Origin: CAYYIS01 sp964470965
GTDB lineage: Bacteria; JAAXHH01; JABIQT01
Length of the DNA stretch: 64,000 nucleotides
Direction of reading: 5' to 3'
Assembly (NCBI GenBank): GCA_964470965.1
Contig: CAYYIS010000002.1
Span: forward strand, 155,657 to 219,656
The stretch's first letter is position 1, and each line of letters begins with the position of its first letter. Shown here one piece after another: positions 1-9,378 of the stretch. The position numbers and the translations under genes were made by a program. The notes under the pieces were generated by a model, which saw only the letters and a program-made list of their open reading frames with translations, was not told the DNA's origin and ran no database searches.

Positions 1-876
1 ACAATCAGCACATCCTACCAGGAATCATACAGTTCTGGGCGTTATGAGCAGTCCCTCTATCGTTATTTAGCAGAGATGTCGAAATATCCGTTGATAACAG
101 CAGAGGAGGAAATCGCACTCGCCCAGCGTATTAAGCAGGGAGATGAGACGGCTCTGGATAAACTGGTGAAGTCGAATTTACGGTTCGTGGTGAGCGTTGC
201 CCGTCAGTATCAAAATTACGGCTTGCCCCTGCTGGATATGATCAATGAAGGCAACATGGGCCTGATGCGTGCCGCAAGAAAATTTGATGAAACACGAGGG
301 TACAAGTTCATTTCCTATGCGGTCTGGTGGATCAGGCAGGCCATCATACAGGCCATAGCCAACCAGTCGAGAACCGTACGTGTGCCGGTAAACCGTTCAG
401 AAGAGCTTCGTCGTATCAAGCAGGCCTCAAAACATCTCCAGCACGAACTCGGACGAAAACCGGATGTAGATGAAATCGCAACTCAGATGAATACCACCGT
501 AGAGGAAATCAACGAAGCATTAAGTTCATTCAGCCATTGTGTATCTCTCGATGTCCCTTTTAGTCACGACGATGACCGTAGCCTACTCGATCTCCTACCA
601 GACGACATGCAACCCCCTCCCGACGAGAATACCATGGTCCAATTCTTAAAATCGGATGTCGGGAACGTTCTGGATACTCTGCCCGAACGTGAGGCGGAGG
701 TCATCCGACTTTATTTCGGTGTTGGAACCGAGCGCGCACATACACTCGAGGAAATCGGTATCCGGTTTGGTTTGACTCGGGAACGGATTCGTCAGATTAA
801 AGAACGGGCGTTGCAGCGTTTGCGTCATGCCTCTCGCAGCGTAAAACTCAGTCCGTACCTGAGAGACGACGAATAA
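1..876 (+). CDS. rpoD: Primary sigma-70 factor, RpoD/SigA type (5' truncated)
   Basis: RNA polymerase sigma factor that directs core enzyme to housekeeping promoters. The frame is open from base 1, and the residues before the first ATG (base 76) read SLYRYLAEM, which is conserved region 1.2. That ATG is therefore internal and the true start lies just left of the window. Region 2 is clear (NLRFVVSVARQYQ, GLMRAARKFDETRGYKFISYAVWWIRQAI), followed by region 3 and the region 4 helix-turn-helix (TLEEIGIRFGLTRERIRQIKERAL). About 290 residues are present, close to the short primary sigma factors of Bacteroidetes, which lack the long region 1.1 of E. coli RpoD. Probably only a few residues are missing. 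A YtxH gene follows 19 bp later. Confidence 0.95.
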   Translation, partial: TISTSYQESYSSGRYEQSLYRYLAEMSKYPLITAEEEIALAQRIKQGDETALDKLVKSNLRFVVSVARQYQNYGLPLLDMINEGNMGLMRAARKFDETRGYKFISYAVWWIRQAIIQAIANQSRTVRVPVNRSEELRRIKQASKHLQHELGRKPDVDEIATQMNTTVEEINEALSSFSHCVSLDVPFSHDDDRSLLDLLPDDMQPPPDENTMVQFLKSDVGNVLDTLPEREAEVIRLYFGVGTERAHTLEEIGIRFGLTRERIRQIKERALQRLRHASRSVKLSPYLRDDE

Positions 877-895
877 AGAAGCAGGCATTGTTATC

Positions 896-1129
896 ATGAA
901 CAACAACGAATCAGGAAACGAAACACTGGTTTTTATCGCCGGCCTCTCGATCGGTGCACTGGTCGGTTTTGCCTTCGGCCTTCTGGCAGCCCCGCACAGC
1001 GGTTCTGTCACACGGCGCAAGGTCATTCGGACCGGCGGCGAGGTCAAGGACCAGGTCTCGGAAGTGATCGACGACCTGGAAGAATCCGGCCGTGAATTGT
1101 TGAACGATGTAAGACGCGTGGCCCGGTAA
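896..1129 (+). CDS. YtxH-like small membrane protein
   Basis: 77-residue protein with one N-terminal hydrophobic segment (about residues 10-32: VFIAGLSIGALVGFAFGLLAA). It is followed by the APxSGxxTR signature typical of the YtxH/gas-vesicle-like family, then a charged helix. YtxH proteins are small membrane-anchored, often stress-linked proteins of unknown mechanism. The gene starts 19 bp after rpoD and may be co-transcribed with it. No strong ribosome binding site is visible (only an AGG about 13 bases upstream). Family membership is fairly sure; function is unknown. Confidence 0.8.
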   Translation: MNNNESGNETLVFIAGLSIGALVGFAFGLLAAPHSGSVTRRKVIRTGGEVKDQVSEVIDDLEESGRELLNDVRRVAR

Positions 1130-1169
1130 CAGGCGGTAGCCCAAACCGGTCGACCTCGTATGAAACAGC

Positions 1170-1212
1170 CAGAACCCCGGCAGCGGACGACTACCGTCCC
1201 GCCGGGGTTCTG
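1170..1212 (+). terminator. Perfect 12-bp stem after the rpoD-ytxH unit
   Basis: CAGAACCCCGGC (1170-1181) is perfectly complementary to GCCGGGGTTCTG (1201-1212), with a 19-nt loop. It stands 40 bp after the YtxH stop and before the secA promoter, as expected for a transcript end. No long T-run follows (only TCGTT), so it may act as an RNA 3'-end stabiliser or a weak terminator. Confidence 0.55.
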
Positions 1213-1252
1213 TCGTTAATGGCGATACAGGCCTGGAACCCTGATAAATACA

Positions 1253-1281
1253 TTGCGTTTACAGGGTAGTTTTTTTATAGT
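1253..1281 (+). promoter_or_regulatory. Likely sigma-70 promoter of secA
   Basis: TTGCGT (1253-1258), 17-bp spacer, TATAGT (1276-1281). The predicted start near 1288 gives a leader of about 178 nt that contains the 1321-1417 palindrome. Confidence 0.5.
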
Positions 1282-1320
1282 TTACTAATACAGCGGTGCA
1301 AGTAGGTGCAAATCATCATT

Positions 1321-1417
1321 GCCTGTCATCCCGGGTGCCCTGCCGGGATCGCCGTTCACCGACTACCTTATAGTCGGGCCTATTGGAGATCCCGGCACCA
1401 TGGCCGGAATGGCAGGC
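1321..1417. repeat. 97-bp palindromic REP/MITE-like element in the secA leader
   Basis: Two 30-nt arms (1321-1350 and 1388-1417) are inverted copies matching at about 22 positions, with perfect GCCTG and TGCCGGGATC ends. The loop contains a second perfect hairpin, CCGACTA (1359-1365) with TAGTCGG (1371-1377). The nested structure and the CATTCCGGC-type core resemble dispersed palindromic repeats (REP/MITE-like) of other bacteria. Because it lies between the secA promoter and start codon it would be transcribed as a large RNA hairpin. Whether it is a mobile repeat or a regulatory leader cannot be decided from one copy. Confidence 0.6.
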
Positions 1418-1465
1418 TGTTGTAACGTATATGAGTGATATATATACTTGAGGTGAAATAGACTT

Positions 1466-4400
1466 ATGATCGGCAAAATGATCGCTAAAATCTTCGGCAC
1501 TAAATACGATCGGGACATTAAGGAAATGCAGCCGCTCGTGGACGAAATCAATGAACGAGCCGATGAATACCAGGGCTTGACCGATGAGCAATTCCCCGAA
1601 AAGACCGCCGAGTTCAAGGAGCGGATCGTCCAGACGAGAAAAGAGGCCCGTCGGGAAATAGGAGATTCAGAAGGCGGAGAAGAGATTAAAAAGGCGGAGT
1701 ATGAAGCGGAGCAGAACATGCTGGACGACCTGTTGCCCGAAGCGTTCGGCCTGGTCAAGGAGACCTGTCGGCGTATGGTCGGAAAATCCTGGCCCGTGCG
1801 TGAACATCCCAAGACCTGGATCGAAGTGCCGTACGACGTGCAACTTATGGGCGGCATCGTCCTCCACGAGGGTAAAATCGCCGAGATGGCAACCGGCGAG
1901 GGCAAGACGCTTGTCGCCATCCTGCCCATGTACCTAAACGCGCTGACCGGCCGCGGCACCCATCTGGTGACCGTGAACGAATACCTGGCTAACCGTGACC
2001 GGGAGTGGATGGGACCCATTTTCGAATTCCTGGGACTGACGGTCGACTGTCTCCAGCTCAACGAGATCGATCTGTCTAAGAAGCAGGCTGCCTATCAGGC
2101 GGACATCACCTACGGCACCACCAGCGAATTTGGATTCGATTATCTTAGAGACAACATGAAAATCCGTCTAGAAGACAGAGTGCAGCGGGACTGGGCATAC
2201 GCGATAGTCGACGAAGTGGACTCCATCCTGATCGATGAGGCCAGGACACCGCTCATCATATCCGGTGAGGTTAGGGAGTCCAACAGTGAGAAATTTTCCG
2301 TGAGTCTGCCCGATGTGCGTAAGCTGGTGCAGGCCCAGACGCGTCTGGTATCGAAACTGGTGGCGGAAGCTGAGAAGATTCTCGACGATGGGGAAGGCGA
2401 CGAGTACGAGGCCGGGATAAAGCTGCTCCAGGCACAGCGTGGCGCGCCGAAGAATAAGAAGCTAATGAAATTACAGCAGGAATCCGGCATCAAGAAACTG
2501 ATACAGCAGGTGGAAGCCGATTACCTGCGCGACAAGCGCTTGCCGGAACTGGACGATGAGCTGTTCTTCAACGTGGAAGAAAAAAGTCGCCAATCGGAAA
2601 TAAACGAAAAAGGGCGTGAGCTGCTTTCTCCCGGAGATCAGGATATGTTCGTCATCCCTGATCTCGGCGAAGAGATGCACACGATAGAATCCAACGAGAC
2701 GTTGACGGTTCAGGAGCAAAGCGAGCAGAAAAAAGCAGTCGAAGAGGTATATGCGGAGCGGAGCGAGCGCATCCACAACATGCAGCAGCTTCTTCAGGCC
2801 TATTCGATTTTCGAGAAAGACGTGGATTATGTGGTGGAGGACGCCAAGGTGGTTCTTGTGGACCAGTTCACCGGGCGACTTATGTATGGACGGCGCTACA
2901 GCGAAGGCCTTCATCAGGCCATTGAGGCAAAGGAAGGCGTTAAGATTGAACAGGAGACCCGGACGGTTGCCACCATTACCATCCAAAACTATTTCCGCAT
3001 GTACGATAAGCTGGCCGGTATGACTGGTACGGCTGAGACGGAAGCCGGCGAGTTCTTTTCAATCTATAAGCTGGACGTGGTGGTCATCCCCACCAACCAA
3101 CCGGTGCGTCGGCTGGATTATGAGGATGTGATCTTCCGAACTCGCCGGGAAAAGTACAACTCGGTCCTGGATGAGATTGAGGAAAAACACAATCAGGGAC
3201 AACCGGTTCTTGTCGGCACCACTTCGGTCGAGTCGTCCGAGACATTCAGCCGGATGTTGAAACGGAGAAGGATCAAGCACAGCGTATTAAACGCCAAGTA
3301 TCACCAGGACGAAGCGGAAATCGTGGCCAACGCCGGACAGCCCGGCGTTGTGACCATCGCCACCAACCTGGCCGGACGCGGTACCGACATCAAGCTCGGA
3401 AAGGGTGTGGTGAAGTGCGAGAAGTGCCACCTGAACAACAACGAGCCGATGGATACACCGACCGCGGAGGGCCTGACACTCCAGGATTGCTATGACGATG
3501 TCCCCTGCGGTCTGCACATCATAGGCACCGAACGACACGAAGCTCGGCGTATTGACCGTCAGTTGCGCGGGCGATCTGGACGCCAGGGGGATCCGGGAGT
3601 GTCACGCTTTTACCTCTCACTCGAAGACGACCTGATGCGCCTTTTTGGTTCCGAGCGGATCGCATCCGTCATGGATCGGCTCAAGATCCCGGAAGGCGAG
3701 GTAATCGAACATTCCATGGTCTCCAAATCTATCGGACGGGCTCAAAAACGGGTGGAAGGGCATAACTTCGACATCCGAAAGCACCTGCTGGAATACGACG
3801 ATGTGATGAACCAGCAGCGTGAGGCGGTGTACGACCGGCGTCTAAACGCACTTGAAGGCAACGAACTGCGCGATGACATCATCGAAATGATCCGCAACAT
3901 AGCGGAACTCAAGGTGGCCACTTACACCGACCCCAAATCCTTTCCCGAGGACTGGGACATACAGGGTCTTGCCGATGATCTGATCCGCACCTTCATCATC
4001 GCGTTTCACATCGCGGATGACGAACTCACGGACCTGACCACAGACGGGCTCACGGACATGGTATACGACATTATGATGGAACACTACGAGCGCAAGGAAA
4101 AGGCGCTGATCCCTTCCCCGGACCTGATGCGTCAGCTCGAACGGTTTGCCACACTGAGCGTGATCGACAGCGCCTGGCAGGATCACTTGTACGAGATCGA
4201 CCGCATGAAAGAGGGCATCCATCTTCGAGCTTACGGTCAGAAAGATCCGCTCATCGAGTACAAAAAAGAAGCGTTCGCTATGTTCGAGGAATTGTGGGAC
4301 CGGTTGGATGAAGAAATTCTCAAGCTGATCTTCTCGGCCCAACTGACCGAGGTGGAGCCCTCCCGGCGGCAAGAGCCTACCAACCTACGTATGATCCACC

Positions 4401-4603
4401 AGGAAGCAGGCGGAATGGAAGCGACGGCAGAAGACGCAGCAACGGAAAACGCATCGGCGAAAGGCGGTGGCCCGCCGGCCGACGATCCAAACCAACCCAG
4501 GCAACAACCGGTCAAAGTCGAAAAGAAAGTGGGAAGAAACGATCCGTGTCCGTGCGGCAGTGGGAAGAAATACAAGAAATGCTGCGGGGCGCGTCCGGCG
4601 TAA
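1466..4603 (+). CDS. secA: Protein translocase subunit SecA
   Basis: Motor ATPase that pushes unfolded preproteins through SecYEG. Walker A ATGEGKT lies at about residues 142-148. The DEAD-like VDEVDSILIDEARTPL, the preprotein cross-linking region, the second ATPase half (TNLAGRGTDIKLG, RQLRGRSGRQGDPG) and the helical scaffold (SVIDSAWQDHLYEID) follow. The C-terminus carries the zinc/SecB-binding motif CPCGSGKKYKKCC (Cys 1028, 1030, 1039, 1040). At 1045 residues it is longer than E. coli SecA (901), mainly through an insertion at about residues 270-420, as in Bacteroidetes/Chlorobi-type SecA. The ATG at 1466 follows a GAGGTG ribosome binding site. Transcription probably starts at 1253-1281. 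Confidence 0.98.
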   Translation: MIGKMIAKIFGTKYDRDIKEMQPLVDEINERADEYQGLTDEQFPEKTAEFKERIVQTRKEARREIGDSEGGEEIKKAEYEAEQNMLDDLLPEAFGLVKETCRRMVGKSWPVREHPKTWIEVPYDVQLMGGIVLHEGKIAEMATGEGKTLVAILPMYLNALTGRGTHLVTVNEYLANRDREWMGPIFEFLGLTVDCLQLNEIDLSKKQAAYQADITYGTTSEFGFDYLRDNMKIRLEDRVQRDWAYAIVDEVDSILIDEARTPLIISGEVRESNSEKFSVSLPDVRKLVQAQTRLVSKLVAEAEKILDDGEGDEYEAGIKLLQAQRGAPKNKKLMKLQQESGIKKLIQQVEADYLRDKRLPELDDELFFNVEEKSRQSEINEKGRELLSPGDQDMFVIPDLGEEMHTIESNETLTVQEQSEQKKAVEEVYAERSERIHNMQQLLQAYSIFEKDVDYVVEDAKVVLVDQFTGRLMYGRRYSEGLHQAIEAKEGVKIEQETRTVATITIQNYFRMYDKLAGMTGTAETEAGEFFSIYKLDVVVIPTNQPVRRLDYEDVIFRTRREKYNSVLDEIEEKHNQGQPVLVGTTSVESSETFSRMLKRRRIKHSVLNAKYHQDEAEIVANAGQPGVVTIATNLAGRGTDIKLGKGVVKCEKCHLNNNEPMDTPTAEGLTLQDCYDDVPCGLHIIGTERHEARRIDRQLRGRSGRQGDPGVSRFYLSLEDDLMRLFGSERIASVMDRLKIPEGEVIEHSMVSKSIGRAQKRVEGHNFDIRKHLLEYDDVMNQQREAVYDRRLNALEGNELRDDIIEMIRNIAELKVATYTDPKSFPEDWDIQGLADDLIRTFIIAFHIADDELTDLTTDGLTDMVYDIMMEHYERKEKALIPSPDLMRQLERFATLSVIDSAWQDHLYEIDRMKEGIHLRAYGQKDPLIEYKKEAFAMFEELWDRLDEEILKLIFSAQLTEVEPSRRQEPTNLRMIHQEAGGMEATAEDAATENASAKGGGPPADDPNQPRQQPVKVEKKVGRNDPCPCGSGKKYKKCCGARPA

Positions 4604-4638
4604 CCGTCTGTTCACCATTTCCCAGGAACAGGAGACGG
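4604..4638 (+). terminator. Imperfect hairpin directly after secA
   Basis: CCGTCTGTTC (4604-4613) pairs with GAACAGGAGACGG (4626-4638) apart from a small bulge. It begins right after the secA stop codon. There is no T-tract, so it is a weak or Rho-type end signal at best. Confidence 0.35.
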
Positions 4639-5013
4639 ATTGGACAGAAGCAGAAAGCGATCAGCGCCACCCAAAAAGCGTGGTTTTGTCAGTAACGACC
4701 CGGTGTGATTATAATATGGCAGACAGAATTCAACTGCCCATGGGGATTTTCTGACATATATCAGGCTTATATTTCGCGAGCTCCTCCTGATATCTCAGAA
4801 TTGCCTGACCTGATCCCGGGACATCGGAATTCAGAAATTCAAGCCGCATATCCTGCCACTACGCGTATACCTGCCATGCTTCCCTCATAACTGACGCCGT
4901 CACAATGAGCGAAAGGGTCACCAAAACTAACGATACGTATGGTGTTATCGAACGGAGCTACCGAATACACTTTTTCCGCCCGGATAACTGGTAGAGGATT
5001 TTTCCTTCATCTT
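4639..5013. other. Intergenic region between convergent secA and acyl-CoA dehydrogenase
   Basis: No gene with coding character is seen on either strand; the short open frames here have no ribosome binding site or recognisable motif. The only clear signal is a near-consensus rightward promoter at 4686-4715 with no evident target. Confidence 0.5.
4686..4715 (+). promoter_or_regulatory. Orphan sigma-70 promoter-like sequence
   Basis: TTGTCA (4686-4691), 18-bp spacer, consensus TATAAT (4710-4715). It points into about 300 bp without a recognised gene, towards the 3' end of the opposing acyl-CoA dehydrogenase. It could drive a small or antisense RNA, or be chance. Confidence 0.35.
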
Positions 5014-6213
5014 TCATTTGTACGCCTCGAACTCCCTGCTACCCAGCACGTCCACGGCGATCTTCTGCTCCAGTATTTCGTTTGTGCCTTCATAGATCTG
5101 CGTCACGCGGGAGTCGCATTCGTGGCGACCGACGCGGTACTCGAGTGAATAACCGTTGCCGCCGAACACCTGCACCGCCCGGTGCGAGGCATCGAAGCAG
5201 GCATTTGTAGTGAAATATTTTGCACGGGCGATCATAGAATCCGCCCGGTTGCGCAACGCCCGGTTCTCGGGGTCCCCTTCCCATTTCATCTTGGCAGCGG
5301 CGGCGGCATAGACCAGGTGGCGTGCCGCTTCCAGGTTGGTGCTGATCTTACCGATATGGCGCTGTATCAGCTGATGCTTGGCGATGGGCTTACCGTGCTG
5401 CACACGTTCCTTGGCGTAGTTAACAGCTTCGTCCAGACAGTCCTGCATGGTACCCACGCATCCAGCGGCAACACTGAGTCGGCCGGCCATCAGGGCCGTA
5501 TAGGCTACCGTGAGTCCCTGACCGGGTTGGCCAAGAAGGTTCTCCTTTGGAACGATACAGTCATCAAAATAGATCATGCCGGTATCGGAGGTCGTCAGCC
5601 CCATCTTATGTTTGTGTTCTTCCGTTCTGTAACCCGGCGAATCGGATTCTACAATAAAAGCGGAAATTCGCCCGGACTCCGGATCCCGGGCATAGGTGGT
5701 GATAACATCCGCAATGGTGCCGTTGGAGATCCACTGCTTGCTGCCGTTGAGCTTGTAGTAGGTACCGCAATCTTCGAAAGTAGCGCGCAGGGATCCGGGG
5801 TCGCTGCCCGCGGTCGGCTCCGTGAGACCGAAGGCCATGATTTTTTCACCGGCGGCGACTTGCGGCAGGTATTTTCGTTTCTGCGATTCGTTGCCCCACT
5901 GCTGTAGGATCAATGCGCCAATGGATAGATGCCCCGAGAAGAACGTGCGTACGGAACTGCCCTCGCGGCCGATGCGTTCCAGCGCCAACACATACGTTAG
6001 CAGATCCGCACCTTCGCCGCCGTACTCCTCATCGATCGGCAGACCGGTCAGATGTGCACGTTTTGCCAGTTCAATCAGCTGATCGTTGAAGCGGCCCTCC
6101 AGAAAGCACTGGTTCTCGATAGGGCGCAGCTCCAGACAGAACTTGTCCACGATCTCGAGCAGCGCCTCCTGTTCCTCTGAAATGTCGAAATTCATAATCG
6201 AAAGATTCACCAT
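5014..6213 (-). CDS. Acyl-CoA dehydrogenase family protein
   Basis: FAD-dependent enzyme that introduces an alpha,beta double bond into an acyl-CoA, with electrons passed to electron-transfer flavoprotein. The 399 residues have the usual layout: N-terminal helical domain, central beta domain with FGLTEPTAGSDPG and the KQWISNGTIAD flavin-contact region, and C-terminal four-helix domain with RVFGGNGYSLEY and QIYEGTNEI, whose Glu is the usual catalytic base. It resembles short-chain acyl-CoA dehydrogenases; the substrate cannot be fixed. The start at 6213 is supported by AGAGGA 7 nt upstream. It appears to be a single-gene unit, separated from the upstream cluster by the terminator at 6271-6311. 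Confidence 0.93.
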   Translation of the reverse strand: MVNLSIMNFDISEEQEALLEIVDKFCLELRPIENQCFLEGRFNDQLIELAKRAHLTGLPIDEEYGGEGADLLTYVLALERIGREGSSVRTFFSGHLSIGALILQQWGNESQKRKYLPQVAAGEKIMAFGLTEPTAGSDPGSLRATFEDCGTYYKLNGSKQWISNGTIADVITTYARDPESGRISAFIVESDSPGYRTEEHKHKMGLTTSDTGMIYFDDCIVPKENLLGQPGQGLTVAYTALMAGRLSVAAGCVGTMQDCLDEAVNYAKERVQHGKPIAKHQLIQRHIGKISTNLEAARHLVYAAAAAKMKWEGDPENRALRNRADSMIARAKYFTTNACFDASHRAVQVFGGNGYSLEYRVGRHECDSRVTQIYEGTNEILEQKIAVDVLGSREFEAYK

Positions 6214-6270
6214 GTTTAATCCTCTTTTCAGGTGGTTTCTGTTATAGCTTTAAGCCGGTTAAAAGTATCC

Positions 6271-6311
6271 AAAAAAGGCCCGAAGTCAAGGGATATTGCC
6301 TCCGGGCCTTT
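6271..6311 (-). terminator. Strong intrinsic terminator of the 6335-11159 cluster
   Basis: AAAGGCCCG (6274-6282) pairs with CGGGCCTTT (6303-6311). Read leftward, the stem is followed by a run of six T. It sits 24 bp past the stop of the PmoA-like gene and also separates it from the acyl-CoA dehydrogenase. Confidence 0.85.
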
Positions 6312-6334
6312 CCATATCTTAGCTTAATGACACA

Positions 6335-7465
6335 TCACCCCAGAAGCTCCACCTTCGGTGGGTTGATGTACTGCATATAGTGATCCGCAATACGTGCCTC
6401 CTGCGCAGAGCCCGTATGAATCACAACCCGGTAGGAGAAGGAGAGGTCTTCACCGTCCGGCAGCGTGTACGCGCCGGAGATTTCGGGGTTGCCGTGGAAC
6501 GCGCCCACCCCGAACGGGTTGGTGCCCATAAGACCGTAATTGCGCACATGCCAGTAGGTAGGACTCCGGAATGAATCAGGATGTTCCATCACTGCAATCC
6601 CGGACCAGTGACCGTCTACCGGGCCTGAATAATCGCACCAGTTGGCTCGCTTGCCCCAGCATTCCGCCTCACTGATGCCTCCGAAGCTGTTCTCGATCCG
6701 GCCCTCTCCAGAGGCATCCATGGTTGTCGCCACACGCACCGAGAGGAGGCCGCCCTCTTTCGTGTCACCAAAATGCACGTCGCCGTTCACGGCCTGCAGC
6801 GTCAGATCAACATCGAACACGCGGAGAGGTTGATCGCCCACATCATAGAAACGCATGCTGCGGCGCTCTCTGAGCAGAGGATCTCCATCAACCGTGACCC
6901 AGGCACCGTATCCTGTCAACTGTCCAAACACATCATATTCGGATGTCTCGTACCGATGATGAACGGTACGGCCGTGGCCTTCCTGCTCGCTCCAGTTGTC
7001 CGTATCGCTGGTTTCACCGTATGCGACCCACAGGGACCGATGGTGTTCATGGTCCGTCGTTTCCCCAAGCTTCTCCCCGACGTTGGCACGGGTCACACAG
7101 GACCCGATAGCATCATTGAGCGGATAACAATATGGCCGCGCCAGCTCCGGACCGCAGTGATACGTAGTGAAATGGGTGCCGCCAATCGACACATTGACCT
7201 GGGTATCCGATACGGCATCGACAACAACGCCCTCGGAGTTGCCGTCCCCTGGCCTTGCCTGGTATGTTCGGTCTTCATCCGCGTCAAGCCGGTCTATGAC
7301 CCAGTGAAGCCTGGCCGTGCCATCTTCAATGGTGCAGTATCCCGGAACCGTCTTTCCGGTTATCGTGTCGGTTACCGTAAACGGCCCTTCTGTACCTTCC
7401 CCTACCACCACACTGACTGGACAGGCGCACCGGAAATGGGGGCCGGCCTGGATCTGAATTCGCAT
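6335..7465 (-). CDS. PmoA-like protein (DUF6807 family)
   Basis: 376-residue protein with the hallmark HHRSLWVAYGETSDTDNW segment (about residues 138-155) of the family annotated in databases as 'PmoA family' or DUF6807. Despite the name these are not shown to be methane monooxygenase subunits; they are common beside sugar-catabolic genes in Planctomycetes and related groups. No signal peptide is visible, so it is probably cytoplasmic. It lies 12 bp after the ABC ATPase gene and is followed by the cluster terminator. Its functional link to the transporter is unknown. Family assignment is good; activity is unknown. Confidence 0.8.
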   Translation of the reverse strand: MRIQIQAGPHFRCACPVSVVVGEGTEGPFTVTDTITGKTVPGYCTIEDGTARLHWVIDRLDADEDRTYQARPGDGNSEGVVVDAVSDTQVNVSIGGTHFTTYHCGPELARPYCYPLNDAIGSCVTRANVGEKLGETTDHEHHRSLWVAYGETSDTDNWSEQEGHGRTVHHRYETSEYDVFGQLTGYGAWVTVDGDPLLRERRSMRFYDVGDQPLRVFDVDLTLQAVNGDVHFGDTKEGGLLSVRVATTMDASGEGRIENSFGGISEAECWGKRANWCDYSGPVDGHWSGIAVMEHPDSFRSPTYWHVRNYGLMGTNPFGVGAFHGNPEISGAYTLPDGEDLSFSYRVVIHTGSAQEARIADHYMQYINPPKVELLG

Positions 7466-7477
7466 ATCCGTCCTAGA

Positions 7478-8269
<792 letters not shown>

Positions 8270-8323
8270 GGGATAGTTCCTTTCGGATACATGTGAATGG
8301 TTTTACAATTTTCATTTTGAACC

Positions 8324-8983
8324 CTAAACCTCCGTGCGCATCGCGTCGGCCGGTGGCATCTTAGCTGCACGATACGCGGGATACATCGCCCCTACAATGG
8401 ATAAGAACAAACCTGCGGCTAGTGAATACGCCCCAAACGTCAGAACACTCAAGACTGGAAACACGGACAATGGTTCCGTGCCGTATGATGTCATGCTCGA
8501 GAGTGTCATGAAGAGACAGCCTAAGATCACACCACCCAGTGAACCTACTAATCCCTGGAAAGCCGATTCAAGCAGGAAGAGCTCTACGATGAACTTATCC
8601 AGGGCGCCCAGACATTTCATCGTGCCGATCTCACGAAATCGTTCAGTGACCGACATCAACATGGCGTTGGTGATACCCACGGCGCATACAAGTAAAGAGA
8701 GCGTGACAAGCCAGATCTGCTGTGCCCCCTGATCGACATCTGTCCCTTTCTGTTCAAGCAGTGCCCGAACCTGGGCCGAACCGCCTTCCAGAAGCGATTC
8801 GTTTATGGCGGACGATGTCAGGATCGACATTAAAAACGCGATACCGAAGAATATGCCGCCTATGGTTATCAGAGACCGCCAGAATCGGATCTTAAGGCTA
8901 CGGATGCTGATTTTTATCGCCTCTGTCAACGGAAGCGAAATTTGCTTTTCGATGGCGCCCACAGGCGCTGCCTGAGTACTCAT
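8324..8983 (-). CDS. Compact FtsX-like ABC permease
   Basis: 219-residue permease with four hydrophobic segments (about residues 35-57, 93-113, 137-160 and 178-205) and the cytoplasmic motif ERFREIGTMKCLGA typical of FtsX/MacB permeases. Between the first two membrane spans only about 35 residues are present, so the large periplasmic core domain of MacB is missing. Such short versions occur in Planctomycetes-like genomes. Its start codon overlaps the stop of the PqqD-like gene (8980-8983), and the ATPase follows, so the three are co-translated. Substrate unknown. Confidence 0.85.
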   Translation of the reverse strand: MSTQAAPVGAIEKQISLPLTEAIKISIRSLKIRFWRSLITIGGIFFGIAFLMSILTSSAINESLLEGGSAQVRALLEQKGTDVDQGAQQIWLVTLSLLVCAVGITNAMLMSVTERFREIGTMKCLGALDKFIVELFLLESAFQGLVGSLGGVILGCLFMTLSSMTSYGTEPLSVFPVLSVLTFGAYSLAAGLFLSIVGAMYPAYRAAKMPPADAMRTEV

Positions 8984-9375
8984 TTACGCTTCTCTCCTTT
9001 TGTTCTTTGGGTCACGGCGAATCCGATGAGTCCCTTCTCGGCGAGTTGTTTGAGATATGTCAAGGTCGACACTTCCGCTTCTTTCTGTTCCAGTTTATGT
9101 TCCTTTCGGAGCGACGTGATTACGTTTTCGACCGTTTTCTGTCCATCACACAGGTTCCATACCTGTGAACCGATCGCATCCAGAACAACGGTCCGTTTGG
9201 TCGGAACGTAGAATACCCTGGCTACCAGGTTAATCCACCACGACCGTCTTCGCGGAATAGACAGCATCACCTCACCGTCGTCCATGTTCTCCCAATCCAG
9301 CCGCTCGTTGCGGACCGGCTTAGATTTAAGGAGTTCCCGTCGTTTGAGTTGTGGCTTTTTCTTTCGAAATAACAT
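8980..9375 (-). CDS. PqqD family protein
   Basis: 131-residue protein with a basic N-terminus and a PqqD-like winged-helix fold. Recognisable are LDAIGSQVWNLCDGQKTVENV (about residues 66-86) and the downstream LKQLAEKGLIGF helix. PqqD-type domains bind leader peptides of ribosomally made, post-translationally modified peptides; stand-alone copies beside ABC genes are also found without a known peptide. Its stop overlaps the permease start by 4 bp. Upstream, at 9379-9535, lies a MITE-like repeat separating it from the unknown protein. No precursor peptide or radical SAM partner is visible nearby. Confidence 0.75.
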   Translation of the reverse strand: MLFRKKKPQLKRRELLKSKPVRNERLDWENMDDGEVMLSIPRRRSWWINLVARVFYVPTKRTVVLDAIGSQVWNLCDGQKTVENVITSLRKEHKLEQKEAEVSTLTYLKQLAEKGLIGFAVTQRTKGEKRK

Positions 9376-9378
9376 TAG

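Noticed and set aside
76..876. ATG at 76 as the start of the sigma factor
   Set aside because: The frame is open to base 1, and the upstream codons encode conserved region 1.2, so the gene is truncated by the window edge.
5182..5907. Long open frame antisense to the acyl-CoA dehydrogenase, and a similar one at 6773-8074
   Set aside because: No recognisable protein family; the opposite strand encodes clear conserved proteins with good starts.
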